Shown in pieces: positions 1-8,593 of a stretch of DNA of 64,000 bases (position 1 is the first letter of the stretch; the number at the start of each line of letters is the position of its first letter). The notes under the pieces are model-generated. The model worked only from the letters and a program-made list of their open reading frames with translations, searched no databases and was not told the DNA's origin. The DNA lies in contig NZ_CP091716.1 of NCBI RefSeq assembly GCF_022009635.1, forward strand, positions 6,876,501 to 6,940,500, written 5' to 3'. The position numbers were made by a program, and so were the translations under genes. Origin of the DNA: Variovorax paradoxus (lineage in GTDB: Bacteria > Pseudomonadota > Gammaproteobacteria > Burkholderiales > Burkholderiaceae_C).

Positions 1-183
1 GACCCCGACGGCTTCTATGCCGCCCTGCTCGCCGCGCACGAGGGCCTGAGCGAAGCGCACAGCGCCGACCTGAATGCTCGCCTCGTGCTGCTGCTGGCCA
101 ACCAGTGCGCCGACCAGGAGGTGCTGCTGGCCTGCATCCGCGCGGCCGCCGAAGACAACCCCACGACCGACCCCACACCATGA
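1..183 (+). CDS. DUF2783 domain protein, C-terminal part
   Basis: The window opens inside this gene; 60 codons and a TGA are visible. The segment reading ADLNARLVLLLANQCADQEV is the recognisable core of the short DUF2783 family, whose function is unknown. Its stop overlaps the next gene's start in an ATGA arrangement, so the two are probably translationally coupled. From memory, DUF2783 genes in Burkholderiales often lie between an FAD-dependent aromatic hydroxylase and an MBL-fold hydrolase. That would put a hydroxylase just before this window, which cannot be checked here. Confidence 0.7.
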   Translation, partial: DPDGFYAALLAAHEGLSEAHSADLNARLVLLLANQCADQEVLLACIRAAAEDNPTTDPTP

Positions 184-1157
184 CCGCCAACGTTTCTTTC
201 GCTTCCGCCTCGGACACCCGCGAGCAGAAGCCCCGGCTGCGCGAGCTCGCGCCCGGTGCCTACGGCTACATCAGCGACTTCGACCCCAACTGCGGCTTCG
301 TGGTCGGCGACGACCAGGTGGTGCTGATCGACACGCGCCCCACGCCGCGCATGGCGCGCGACTTTCTCGCGGCCATCCGCACGGTGACCGACAAGCCGAT
401 CAAGACCATCGTGCTCACCCACTACCACGCGGTGCGCGTGATGGGCGCGAGCGCCTTCGGCGAGGTGGAGCAGATCATCGCGAGCAACGGCACGCTCGAC
501 TGGATCCGCACGCGCGGCCAGGCCGACTTCGATTCGGAAGTGGGCCGCTTCCCGCGCCTGTTCGCAGGCGTGGAAGAGATCCCGGGCCTGACCTTCCCGA
601 CGACGAGCTTCCAGGGCGAGATGAGCCTGTGGCTCGGCCCCCGCCCCGGCACCGGCCGCGAGCTGCGGCTGATGGCGCTGGGCCGCGGCCATTCGAGCGG
701 CGACACCGTCGCCTGGCTGCCCGACTGCGGCGTGCTGTTCTCGGGCGACGTGGTCGAGAACCACTGCGGCGTGTACGCGGGCGACGCCTACATCGGCGAC
801 TGGGCCGGCACGCTCGACGCGGTGCGCGCGCTGAACCCGCGCGTGCTGGTGCCGGGCCGTGGCGCGGTGCTGCAGGACGAAGCCGCCTGCGCCGAGGCGA
901 TCGGACTGACCAAGGCATTCCTCTCGACGCTGCTGGACAGCGTGAAGGCCGGCATCGCCGCGGGCGACACGCTCAAGGGCTGCTTCGCGCGCGCCGAGGC
1001 GGCCATGACGCCGCGCTTCGGCAACTGGCCCGTGTTCCAGCACGTGCTGCCCTTCGACGTGTCGCGCGCCTATGACGAGCTGCGCGGCATCGAGCACCCG
1101 GTGGTGTGGACCGCCGAGCGCGACCGCGAGCTCTGGCAGGTGCTGCGCGGCGAATGA
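180..1157 (+). CDS. MBL-fold metallo-hydrolase
   Basis: The protein has 325 residues. The start at 180 is chosen because it overlaps the preceding stop and gives the N-terminus MTANVSFASASDTREQ. The fold shows in the order of motifs: a strand-turn with GFVVGDDQVVLIDTRPT, then VLTHYHAVRVMGAS, and later LFSGDVVENHCGVY, the usual position of the metal-bridging Asp. The canonical HxHxDH motif reads HYHAVR, so the Asp-His pair that would bind the second metal is missing; a one-metal or altered site is likely. It is coupled to the DUF2783 gene and followed by a solute-binding protein, suggesting a small catabolic operon. The substrate is unknown. Confidence 0.8.
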   Translation: MTANVSFASASDTREQKPRLRELAPGAYGYISDFDPNCGFVVGDDQVVLIDTRPTPRMARDFLAAIRTVTDKPIKTIVLTHYHAVRVMGASAFGEVEQIIASNGTLDWIRTRGQADFDSEVGRFPRLFAGVEEIPGLTFPTTSFQGEMSLWLGPRPGTGRELRLMALGRGHSSGDTVAWLPDCGVLFSGDVVENHCGVYAGDAYIGDWAGTLDAVRALNPRVLVPGRGAVLQDEAACAEAIGLTKAFLSTLLDSVKAGIAAGDTLKGCFARAEAAMTPRFGNWPVFQHVLPFDVSRAYDELRGIEHPVVWTAERDRELWQVLRGE

Positions 1158-1208
1158 CCTGACCCCAACCGATTTCGAGATTCAAGACAAGCAACGGAGA
1201 CAAAAGAC

Positions 1209-2183
1209 ATGATGAAACGCTTCCTTCCCCTGCTGGCCGCGGCCCTCGCGCTGGCCACCACCCTCGCATCGGCGCAGCCGGCGGCCTACCCGAGCCAGCC
1301 CATCAAGTGGATCGTGCCGTACGCGGCCGGCGGCGGCACCGACAACCTCGCGCGCTCGCTGGCCGAGGCGATGCAGCCTTCGCTGGGGCAGCCGCTGATC
1401 ATCGACAACCGGCCGGGCGCGTCGACCAACATCGGCGTGTCGGTGATGATGCAGGCCAAGCCCGACGGCTACACGGTCATGCAGGCCGAGAACGCGGCGC
1501 TGCTGTTCAACGAGCACATGTTCGTGAAGCTGCCCTACAAGCCCGCGACCGACTTCACCTACATCGGCACCATCGGCCGCTTCCCGGTGGCGCTGGTGGT
1601 GCACCCCGACTTTCCCGCGAAGAACGTGGCGGAGTTCGTGCGCTACGTGAAGGCCAACCCCGAGAAGGTCAGCTATGCGTCGCCGGGCAACGGCTCGCCG
1701 CACCACATGGCGATGGAGCTGTTCAAGCAGAAGGCCGGCCTGAGCATCGTGCACGTGCCGTACAAGGGCGCCGCGCCCGCCATGTCCGACGTGATGGGCG
1801 GCCAGGTGCCGGTGATGATGCTGGACCTGGCCTCGGGCCTGTCGATCATCAAGTCGGGCAAGGTGCGGGTGCTGGCCATCGCGCTGCCGCAGCGCGCCAA
1901 TGCGCTGCCCGAGGTGCCGACCTTCGTCGAGGCCGGCTTCCCCGATGTCAACGCCTACGCCTTCCACGGCCTGATCGGCCCGGCCGGCATGCCGCCGGAA
2001 GCGGTCGCGCGGCTGAACGCCGAACTGCACAAGGCGATGAAGGCGCCGAAGGTGGTGAAGCTGTTCGCGGACTTCGGCTTCGAGGCGCTGCCGGGCACGC
2101 CGCAGGACTTCTACAAGCTCTCGCGCGCCGAGAGCGAGCGCTGGGGCAACATCATCAAGACAGCCGGCGTGAAACTCGACTGA
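1209..2183 (+). CDS. Tripartite tricarboxylate transporter substrate-binding protein (Bug/TctC family)
   Basis: The 324-residue protein begins with a Sec signal peptide (MMKRFLPLLAAALALATTLASA, read as two overlapping pieces) and continues AYPSQPIKWIVPYAAGGGTD, the usual opening of Bug receptors. Motifs typical of the family include IIDNRPGASTNIG and VPYKGAAPAMSDVMGG. It should be a periplasmic receptor for a carboxylate or similar ligand. No TctA/TctB membrane genes are nearby, which is common, since Bug genes are strongly amplified and scattered in Burkholderiales. A GGAG Shine-Dalgarno lies about 10 bases upstream of the tandem ATG codons. Its ligand probably relates to the MBL hydrolase upstream (inference). 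Confidence 0.92.
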   Translation: MMKRFLPLLAAALALATTLASAQPAAYPSQPIKWIVPYAAGGGTDNLARSLAEAMQPSLGQPLIIDNRPGASTNIGVSVMMQAKPDGYTVMQAENAALLFNEHMFVKLPYKPATDFTYIGTIGRFPVALVVHPDFPAKNVAEFVRYVKANPEKVSYASPGNGSPHHMAMELFKQKAGLSIVHVPYKGAAPAMSDVMGGQVPVMMLDLASGLSIIKSGKVRVLAIALPQRANALPEVPTFVEAGFPDVNAYAFHGLIGPAGMPPEAVARLNAELHKAMKAPKVVKLFADFGFEALPGTPQDFYKLSRAESERWGNIIKTAGVKLD

Positions 2184-2192
2184 AGACGCGAA

Positions 2193-2531
2193 CTACCAGC
2201 CGAGGCCCAGGTGCAGCGGCAGGTAAACCGCCATGCCGGCAAGCATGGTGCCGAGCACGCCGCGCCGCCAGTAGTAGTAGGCCGCGCCGACGACCGCCGC
2301 ATACAGGCGGGCGTCGTGCAGCGTGCCGATGAGGTGGCCCTGCGTCATGACGATCTCGGGCGCGATCACGCCCGCGAGCGCGGCGGCCGGCGCGTAGTGC
2401 AGCGCGCGGTGCGCCCACTCGGGCAGGCCCCAGGGGCGGTCGAGGATGAAGAAGAAGCAGCGCGTCAGCACGGTGACGAGCGCCAGCCCGACGATCACGC
2501 CCAGGGTCCACAGGTCGGTGGTGCCGCTCAT
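2193..2531 (-). CDS. azlD: AzlD family membrane protein
   Basis: This 112-residue protein has about four hydrophobic segments (LGVIVGLALVTVLTR, AAALAGVIAPEIVM, AAVVGAAYYYW and a C-terminal MLAGMAVYLPLHLGLGW). Size and the TRCFFFIL motif match AzlD, the small partner of AzlC in branched-chain amino-acid export, as known for the azlCD/ygaZH type. It lies downstream of azlC on the same strand, but the pair is separated by a 94-base gap filled by a dispersed hairpin repeat; azlC-azlD pairs are usually much closer. Confidence 0.88.
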   Translation of the reverse strand: MSGTTDLWTLGVIVGLALVTVLTRCFFFILDRPWGLPEWAHRALHYAPAAALAGVIAPEIVMTQGHLIGTLHDARLYAAVVGAAYYYWRRGVLGTMLAGMAVYLPLHLGLGW

Positions 2532-2536
2532 CGGAT

Positions 2537-2625
2537 GGCCTCCCCCAGGCTTCGCGCACTCCGCGCCGCTTCGCCTCCCCCCTCCAGCCGGAGGGGGCGA
2601 GCGCCTTCGGGCGGCCGGGCGGCGC
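2537..2625. repeat. Dispersed intergenic repeat, copy A
   Basis: The spacer between azlC and azlD is filled by a C-rich element beginning GGCCTCCCCCAGGCTTCGCG and continuing with a CGCACTCCGCGCCGCTTCGCC block. It contains a hairpin CCCCCTCC-AGCC-GGAGGGGG. A related copy lies at 30058-30165, also between two co-directional genes. From memory such REP-like elements are abundant in Comamonadaceae chromosomes. It could act as an mRNA-stability or attenuation element in the azl transcript. Confidence 0.7.
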
Positions 2626-3366
2626 TCACTTGTCGTCCTCCGCGGTGGGGTCGAGCCCGAACTGCTTTTCGAGCCAGAAGCACAGCAGCACCGCGACGCC
2701 GATGGCGACCACGATGTTGAGCTTCAGCGGCAGCGCGTAGGCGGCCACGGCGGTGGCGCCGGCGATCAGCGCGGCCAGCACGCGAAGCCGCGTCGTCGCC
2801 ATCGAGCACACGATGGCCACCAGGCTCAGCACGCCCGCGAAGCCCAGCCCCCAGCTCTGCGGAATGAAATTGGCGAGCGCGACGCCCAGCATGCTCATGC
2901 CCATCCAGGCGCACCAGGTCACGAAGTAATTGCCGGTGAGGTAGGCCTCCTGCGACTGCTGCTCGGCAATGGTGAGCGGCGGCTTCTGGTATTTCTTGGT
3001 GAAGAGCGCATAGCTCATGTCGGCCGTGAGATAGCCGTGCAGCATGCGGCGCCAGCGCGGCATGTGCATGAGGTAGGGGCGCAGGTGCAGGCTGAACACG
3101 ACGAAGCGCAGGTTCACGCAGAAGCCGGTGGCCAGGATCACCCAGGCCGGCGCGCCCGCCGCCAGCAGCGGAATGGCCGCCAGCTGCGAGCTGCCCGCGT
3201 AGACCAGCAGGGTCATCGCGACGGCCTCGATCACGCTCATGTCCGACTTGACCATGGCCACGCCGGTCATGAGGCCCCAGGCGCCGATGCCCAGCGCCAC
3301 GGAAGACATGTCGCGCACGCCGGCCCGGAACTCGGGCCGCGAACGGATGGCGGTCGACAGGAACAT
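2626..3366 (-). CDS. azlC: AzlC family ABC-independent amino-acid exporter
   Basis: The 246-residue membrane protein matches AzlC in length and in motifs such as LVYAGSSQLAAIPLL and TGFCVNLRFVVFS. AzlC with AzlD exports branched-chain amino acids or analogues across the inner membrane. Its ATG overlaps the fmt stop codon (ATGA), which fixes the start at 3366 and indicates co-transcription with fmt. Translation upstream of this ATG in the same frame is antisense or shadow sequence inside fmt. Confidence 0.9.
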   Translation of the reverse strand: MFLSTAIRSRPEFRAGVRDMSSVALGIGAWGLMTGVAMVKSDMSVIEAVAMTLLVYAGSSQLAAIPLLAAGAPAWVILATGFCVNLRFVVFSLHLRPYLMHMPRWRRMLHGYLTADMSYALFTKKYQKPPLTIAEQQSQEAYLTGNYFVTWCAWMGMSMLGVALANFIPQSWGLGFAGVLSLVAIVCSMATTRLRVLAALIAGATAVAAYALPLKLNIVVAIGVAVLLCFWLEKQFGLDPTAEDDK

Positions 3367-4322
3367 CAGCCGAACACCTGCCCGGGCTTCAGGTCGAAGC
3401 CGCGCAGGAAATCGGCCACGGGCAGGCGCTTTCCGCCCGCGCGCTGGAGTTCGGTGATGGTGACTGTCGAGCCGGAAGCCGCCACGGCCACGCCGGCGTC
3501 GGTGACGGCCAGGATCGTGCCCGGCGTGGCCGAGGCCCCGGCGGCCGGTGCCGCGTGGGCGGCCCAGAGCTTGATGGTCTCGCCGTCGAGCGGGCTGTTG
3601 GCGCCGGGGAACGGGTCGAAGGCGCGGATGCGCCGCACGATGGCGTCGGCCGGCAGGGTCCAGTCGATCAGCGCTTCGTGCTTCTCGACCTTGTGGGCGT
3701 AGGTGATGCCTTCGGCGGGCTGGGGCGTGCGGACGAGGCCGCCGATGTTCGCCAAGGCCTCGACGATCATGCGCCCGCCCAGCTCGGCCAGGCGGTCGTG
3801 CAGGCACGCGGTGCTGTCGTCGCCGATGTCCAGCGACTCGCGCAGCAGCATGTCGCCGGTGTCCAGGCCCGCGTCCATCTGCATGATGGTGATGCCGGTC
3901 TGCGTGTCGCCCGCCTCGATGGCGCGGTGGATCGGCGCGGCGCCGCGCCAGCGCGGCAGCAGGCTCGCGTGGATGTTGAGGCAGCCGTGCGCCGGCAGGT
4001 CGAGCACCCACTGCGGCAGGATCAGGCCGTAGGCGGCGACGACCATCACGTCGGGCTTCGCGGCCAGCAGGGTGTCGCGCGCGGCCGAGGCTTCGTCCGG
4101 GTACTTGCCGTCCAGGCGCAGGCTGCGCGGCTGGGCCACCGGCCAGCCATTGGACACGGCGCACTGCTTGACGGGGGAAGCCTGCAGCTTCATGCCGCGG
4201 CCGGCGGGGCGGTCGGGCTGGCTCATCACCAGCACGATCTCATGGCCGGCGGCGGCAATGGCCTCCAGGGCGACGCGAGCGAACTCGGGCGTGCCCGCGA
4301 AAACGACGCGCAGGCGGCTCAA
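3366..4322 (-). CDS. fmt: Methionyl-tRNA formyltransferase
   Basis: The 318-residue enzyme formylates initiator Met-tRNA using 10-formyl-tetrahydrofolate. The N-terminal catalytic domain opens [17 protein letters not shown] and contains [17 protein letters not shown] (the Asn/His active-site region) and [16 protein letters not shown]; the C-terminal OB-like domain follows from about residue 205. The start must be TTG at 4320-4322, since no ATG or GTG lies at the family's usual N-terminus and the codon overlaps the upstream gene's TGA. Partner enzyme peptide deformylase is two genes upstream in the same operon, the usual pairing. A rare start codon plus overlap suggests expression by translational coupling. 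Confidence 0.97.
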   Translation of the reverse strand: MSRLRVVFAGTPEFARVALEAIAAAGHEIVLVMSQPDRPAGRGMKLQASPVKQCAVSNGWPVAQPRSLRLDGKYPDEASAARDTLLAAKPDVMVVAAYGLILPQWVLDLPAHGCLNIHASLLPRWRGAAPIHRAIEAGDTQTGITIMQMDAGLDTGDMLLRESLDIGDDSTACLHDRLAELGGRMIVEALANIGGLVRTPQPAEGITYAHKVEKHEALIDWTLPADAIVRRIRAFDPFPGANSPLDGETIKLWAAHAAPAAGASATPGTILAVTDAGVAVAASGSTVTITELQRAGGKRLPVADFLRGFDLKPGQVFG

Positions 4323-4831
4323 TCGCGGATCCGATCGAGCTCGAGATCGTCCCCCGTGTGATAGCGCCGGACCACGCCGGTCGGATCGATGTAGATGTAC
4401 AGCATGCGGCGCTCGTTCACGGCCTTGTAGCGCCAGGTCCAGACGGCACCGTCGAAGGAACTGACGCGGGAGATTTCATAGGGGCGGCCGTAGAAGGCCA
4501 TGACATCGTCCTGGCGCCACTGGTTGACCTTGATGTCTTGGCCGAAGCGCGCCTCGCTGAGCACCTGCGTCACCGAGACGACCTTGCCGGTGGCGTCGAC
4601 GTCGATGTCGGTCACCTCGAAGCCGGCGGGCATGCGCGAGTACTGCAGCCGCTCGCCGCCGCCATTGAGCGGATAGCGGCCCGTGGGCGCGCCCAGCCGC
4701 TGCAGCGTTTCGGCGGCCGAGGCGCCGGGCTGTACGCGCGTGGGTTCATTCGCGCAGCCGGCCAGCCCCAGGCCTGCGGCCGCGAAGACCGCCAGGGTCG
4801 CGAAGGTGCGAAGGCCGCGCTTCATCGTCAT
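4319..4831 (-). CDS. SmpA/BamE-like lipoprotein
   Basis: The protein has about 170 residues with a lipoprotein signal ending LGLAGC, so it should be lipid-anchored. The rest contains two similar blocks ([26 protein letters not shown] and [23 protein letters not shown], quoted in parts) resembling the small SmpA/OmlA fold; such repeats of a short alpha-beta unit occur in BamE-like proteins. Start at 4831 (MTMKRG) or 4825 (MKRG) cannot be separated. It lies between def and fmt, starting 2 bases after the def stop and overlapping the fmt start. True BamE is usually shorter and elsewhere, so this is a family-level call only. Confidence 0.7.
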   Translation of the reverse strand: MTMKRGLRTFATLAVFAAAGLGLAGCANEPTRVQPGASAAETLQRLGAPTGRYPLNGGGERLQYSRMPAGFEVTDIDVDATGKVVSVTQVLSEARFGQDIKVNQWRQDDVMAFYGRPYEISRVSSFDGAVWTWRYKAVNERRMLYIYIDPTGVVRRYHTGDDLELDRIRD

Positions 4832-4833
4832 GT

Positions 4834-5352
4834 TCAGGCCCGTTCCCGCAGTTCTTCGCGCTGCTGCTTGAGCAGCTTGCTCTTGATGCGGTTGCGCTTC
4901 AGGGGGGAGAGGTATTCGACGAACACCTTGCCCAGCAGGTGGTCGAGTTCGTGCTGGATGCACACGGCCAGCAGGCCGTCGGCCTCGATGCTGCGGCTCT
5001 CGCCGTTCTCGTCGAGCGCCTGCACCTTGACCGAGGTCGAGCGCATCACGCCGTCGTAGATGCCGGGCACCGAGAGGCAGCCCTCTTCGTTCAGCACCTT
5101 CTCGTCGCTGGCCCAGGTGATTTCGGGGTTGATGAGCACGATCGGCTCGTTGCGTTCCTCGGACACGTCGATGACGACGAGGCGCTCATGCACGTCGACC
5201 TGGGTTGCTGCCAGGCCGATGCCGTTGGCGTCGTACATTGTTTCCAGCATGTCGGCCACCAGCGCCTTGATGCGCGCGTCGACGCCCTGCACCGGCTTGG
5301 CCACCGTGTGCAGGCGCTTGTCCGGGTAACTCAGAATGATTCGTTTGGCCAT
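4834..5352 (-). CDS. def: Peptide deformylase
   Basis: The 172-residue enzyme removes the formyl group from nascent proteins. All three signature motifs are present: [17 protein letters not shown] with the metal-binding Cys, and QHELDHLLG with the two metal-binding His and catalytic Glu. Length and motif spacing are those of the type 1 Gram-negative enzymes. It is the first gene of a minus-strand operon with the lipoprotein, fmt, azlC and azlD, and is divergent from the LysM gene across about 160 bases that must hold both promoters. Confidence 0.98.
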   Translation of the reverse strand: MAKRIILSYPDKRLHTVAKPVQGVDARIKALVADMLETMYDANGIGLAATQVDVHERLVVIDVSEERNEPIVLINPEITWASDEKVLNEEGCLSVPGIYDGVMRSTSVKVQALDENGESRSIEADGLLAVCIQHELDHLLGKVFVEYLSPLKRNRIKSKLLKQQREELRERA

Positions 5353-5511
5353 GAAATCGGGGGGAAGTTGTGGCTATTTTCGCCAATTCCGCGACGCGAC
5401 GGGCCCCGCAGGCCCGAAAACGTTGCCCTGCCAAGGGCTTCAGCGCAGAATTCGTAGCAAATTGTGAGATTCGTATGCGCAGCGATACGTCGCGCGCTCA
5501 CCCATCCAGAC

Positions 5512-6732
5512 ATGAAAAAGCTCAGATCAGCTGAACGCCAGCGCCCCCCCTTTCTTGCCACGCTCACCGCCCTGGCGGTGCTTGGCAGTTGCGGCGCCAC
5601 GACGGCCTGGGCCCAGAACTACCCGGTCACGCCGCAGCAGCGCGCCACCGCCCAGCAGACCGCCCAGACCGGCGTGCCGCTGAGCGAACTGGCGCCCAAC
5701 GCGCCCGACGAATACACCATCAAGCCCGGCGACACCCTCTGGGCCATCTCCCGCCTGTACCTGCTGCGCCCCTGGCGCTGGCCGGAACTGTGGGGCATGA
5801 ACATCAACGAGATCGCGAACCCGCACCGCATCTACCCCGGCCAGGTGCTCTACCTGGACAAGACCGGCGGTCGCGCCCGCCTCACGACCACCCGCCGCGG
5901 CGGCTTCAGCGGCGACGGCGGCACCATCAAGCTGTCGCCGCGCACCCGCTTCGACTCGCTGGCCGGCATGGCGCTGCCCACGCTCAACCCGAGCATCATC
6001 GAGCCCTTCCTGAGCGAGCCGATCGTGGTCGACGCCGACACGCTCGACAGCGCGCCGCGCATCGTGGCCGGCAACGACAACCGGGTTCTGCTGTCGCGCG
6101 GCGACCGCGCCTATGCGCGCGGCAACGCCAATTCGCCGCTGCTCGAGGCCCCCGGGCCGGTGCAGAGTTTCCGCGTGTTCCGCAGCGCCACCCCGCTGAA
6201 AGACCCGGGCACGGGCGAAATCCTCGGCTACGAGGCGCAGTACCTGGGCAAGGCCCGGCTGCAGCGCGGCGAGTCGACCACGGTCGAGACGGTCGAGGAC
6301 AAGGACGTCATCACGGTCGTGCCCGCCACCGTCGACATCATCGCGTCGCGCGAGGAAATCCGCGCCGGCGACCGCCTGCTGCCCGAGCCGCCGCGCCAGC
6401 TGCTGAGCTACGTGCCGCGCGCGCCCTCGACGCAGGTCGAAGGCCGCATCATCTCGGTCTACGGCAACGCGGTGCAGTTCGCGGCGCAGAACCAGGTGGT
6501 GGCCATCAACAAGGGCACGCGCGACGGCATCGACAACGGCCACGTGCTGGCCATCCTGAAGAACGGCGAGACCATCCTCGACCGCACGGGCGCCCGCAAG
6601 GAAACCATCAAGCTGCCCAACGAACGCATCGGCCTGCTGATGGTGTTCCGCACTTTCGAGAAAGTGTCCTACGCGCTGGTGCTCGAAATCAACGACACTC
6701 CGCGCGCCGGCGACTTCCTCGTCAATCCCTGA
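5512..6732 (+). CDS. LysM peptidoglycan-binding domain protein
   Basis: The 406-residue secreted protein has an N-terminal signal (residues about 15-35, ending TTAWAQ). The LysM domain follows near residues 65-115, with YTIKPGDTLWAISRLYLL and IYPGQVLYLDK as its ends. The remaining 290 residues are a conserved extension without a known catalytic motif. This gene next to dprA is a standard Betaproteobacterial arrangement, so it is probably a periplasmic cell-wall-associated protein of general function. The start at 5512 (MKKLRS) puts the signal peptide at the N-terminus; an upstream in-frame ATG at 5474-5476 would add charged residues before it. Confidence 0.88.
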   Translation: MKKLRSAERQRPPFLATLTALAVLGSCGATTAWAQNYPVTPQQRATAQQTAQTGVPLSELAPNAPDEYTIKPGDTLWAISRLYLLRPWRWPELWGMNINEIANPHRIYPGQVLYLDKTGGRARLTTTRRGGFSGDGGTIKLSPRTRFDSLAGMALPTLNPSIIEPFLSEPIVVDADTLDSAPRIVAGNDNRVLLSRGDRAYARGNANSPLLEAPGPVQSFRVFRSATPLKDPGTGEILGYEAQYLGKARLQRGESTTVETVEDKDVITVVPATVDIIASREEIRAGDRLLPEPPRQLLSYVPRAPSTQVEGRIISVYGNAVQFAAQNQVVAINKGTRDGIDNGHVLAILKNGETILDRTGARKETIKLPNERIGLLMVFRTFEKVSYALVLEINDTPRAGDFLVNP

Positions 6733-6765
6733 CCTGCGGCTCCGGCTCTTTCGCACATTCGTCGT

Positions 6766-7956
6766 TTGGAACGCGCAGAACTCGCAGGCTGGCTGCGACT
6801 TTCACTGACGCCGGGCATCGGTGATGGCACCGCTCGCCGGCTCCTTGCGGCGTTCGGGTTGCCCGAACGCGTCTTCGCGCAGCCGGCGCATGCGCTGCGC
6901 GAAGTGGTGTCGCTCGCGCAGGCCGAAGCGCTGCAGCAGCCGCCCGCCAACCTCCAGGCCCAGATCGATTTGACCTGGCAATGGCTGCACAACACCGACA
7001 ACGGCAACTGGCGCCGGCTGGTCACGCTCGGCGATGCCGGCTACCCGGCCTCGCTGCTCGAAATGGCCGACCCGCCGCCGATGCTCTACGTGCTCGGCGC
7101 CGCCGACTACGACCTGACGCAGTTGGGCCACAGCATCGCGGTGGTGGGCAGCCGCAACCCGACGCCGCAGGGCGCCACCAATGCACGCAGCTTCGCGCGG
7201 GCGCTCGGCGAAGCCGGCCTGCCGGTGGTGTCGGGGCTGGCGCTGGGCGTGGACGGCGCGGCGCACCAAGGCGCGCTCGACGCGGCCGACGCAGCTGGCG
7301 ACGAGCCCCGCTTGGCCACGGTCGCCGTGGTCGGCACCGGGCTCGACCGCGTCTACCCGGCGCGGCACCGCGACCTGGCGCACCGCATCACGCTGCAGGG
7401 CCTGATCGTGAGCGAGCTGCCGCTGGGCACCCCGCCGCTCACGCAGAATTTTCCGAAGCGCAACCGGCTGATCGCCGGGCTGGCGCGCGGCACGCTGGTG
7501 GTCGAGGCGGCGCTGCAGTCGGGCTCGCTGATCACCGCGCGGCTCACTTCGGAGCAAGGCAAGGAAGTGTTCGCGATACCGGGCTCGATCCATTCGCCGC
7601 AATCGCGCGGCTGCCACGCGCTGATCCGGCAGGGCGCCAAGCTCGTGGAGTCGGTGAACGACATCCTCGAAGAGCTGCCGCCGCTGCAACTCGCGGGCGG
7701 CGCGTCGTCCGCATCGCAGCGCAAGAGCGGCAATGGCAACGGCAGCCACACTGCCGCCGACGCTGAAACGCAGGCACCGTCGGCCGAGGCCCCGTTGCTC
7801 GAGGCCCTGGGCTTCGACCCGGTCAGCCTCGATGCGCTGAGCGCCCGTACCGGCTGGAGCGCGGCGGCGCTGCAGGCCAAGCTGCTATCGCTCGAACTCG
7901 ACGGCCATGTCTCGCGCCTGCCCGGCGGACTCTTCCAGCGATCGGCCGTCAGCTAG
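6766..7956 (+). CDS. dprA: DNA-processing protein DprA
   Basis: The 396-residue protein loads RecA onto incoming single-stranded DNA in natural transformation. A helical N-terminal (SAM-like) region precedes the Rossmann-like DprA domain, which carries VVGSRNPTPQGATNARSF, VVSGLALGVDGAAHQGAL and NFPKRNRLIAGLARGTLVVEA, followed by GSLITARLTSEQGKEVFAIPG. A Ser/Gly-rich linker near residue 315-345 leads to a C-terminal winged-helix domain. The best start is TTG at 6766 (MERAELAGWLRLSLTPGIG), which begins exactly where the family does. It lies 33 bases after the LysM gene and is followed by smg. Confidence 0.96.
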   Translation: MERAELAGWLRLSLTPGIGDGTARRLLAAFGLPERVFAQPAHALREVVSLAQAEALQQPPANLQAQIDLTWQWLHNTDNGNWRRLVTLGDAGYPASLLEMADPPPMLYVLGAADYDLTQLGHSIAVVGSRNPTPQGATNARSFARALGEAGLPVVSGLALGVDGAAHQGALDAADAAGDEPRLATVAVVGTGLDRVYPARHRDLAHRITLQGLIVSELPLGTPPLTQNFPKRNRLIAGLARGTLVVEAALQSGSLITARLTSEQGKEVFAIPGSIHSPQSRGCHALIRQGAKLVESVNDILEELPPLQLAGGASSASQRKSGNGNGSHTAADAETQAPSAEAPLLEALGFDPVSLDALSARTGWSAAALQAKLLSLELDGHVSRLPGGLFQRSAVS

Positions 7957-8061
7957 CCGATCCGCGTCCACTCGACTGTCCGTTCGCGTGGAGAGGAAAA
8001 GTGATGTGAAGTGCATGAAGCCCGGGGGCGAGCAGCCACTTCCTGGGCTATATTGGTGCGC

Positions 8062-8580
8062 ATGTTCGAAGTACTTGTTTTTGTCTACGAGAACTACTGG
8101 CGCGGCGATGCATGCCCCGAACCCGAACAGCTGGGCCGCAAGCTCAGTGCGCACGGCTTCGAGGCAGAAGAGATCCGCGAAGCCCTTCACTGGCTCGACG
8201 GCCTGAGCCTTGCAACGCAAGGCATGCAGATCGAGCACCACGCCGACGACGCGGCCTCGGCCACCGTCACGCTGGGTGGTGCACCCGAAGCAGCCCTGCC
8301 CCAATCCGACGACGCCATGCGCGTCTATTCCCAGGCCGAGCAGGACCACCTCGGTGCCGAGTGCCTGGGCTTCATCCGCTTTCTCGAATCGTCGAACGTG
8401 CTGCCTTGCGGGCTGCGCGAGATCGTGGTCGAGCGGGCGATGGCGGCGCCGGGCGATCCGGTCGCGATCGACGAGTTGAAGATCATCGTGCTGATGGTCC
8501 ACTGGAGCACCGGCATCGAGCCCGATGCGCTGGTGCTCGACGAACTCTGCGAGAGCCGCGAGGGGCGCACGGCCCACTGA
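8062..8580 (+). CDS. smg: Smg family protein (DUF494)
   Basis: The 172-residue acidic protein begins MFEVLVFVYENYWRGDACPE, the usual N-terminus of the Smg/DUF494 family, and ends with the conserved C-terminal region ELKIIVLMVHWSTGIEPDAL. Smg lies beside dprA in many proteobacteria; its function is not established. The gene follows dprA by about 105 bases. Sequence upstream of this ATG reads in frame but does not look coding, so the start at 8062 is preferred. Confidence 0.93.
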   Translation: MFEVLVFVYENYWRGDACPEPEQLGRKLSAHGFEAEEIREALHWLDGLSLATQGMQIEHHADDAASATVTLGGAPEAALPQSDDAMRVYSQAEQDHLGAECLGFIRFLESSNVLPCGLREIVVERAMAAPGDPVAIDELKIIVLMVHWSTGIEPDALVLDELCESREGRTAH

Positions 8581-8593
8581 GCTCGCCTTCCGG

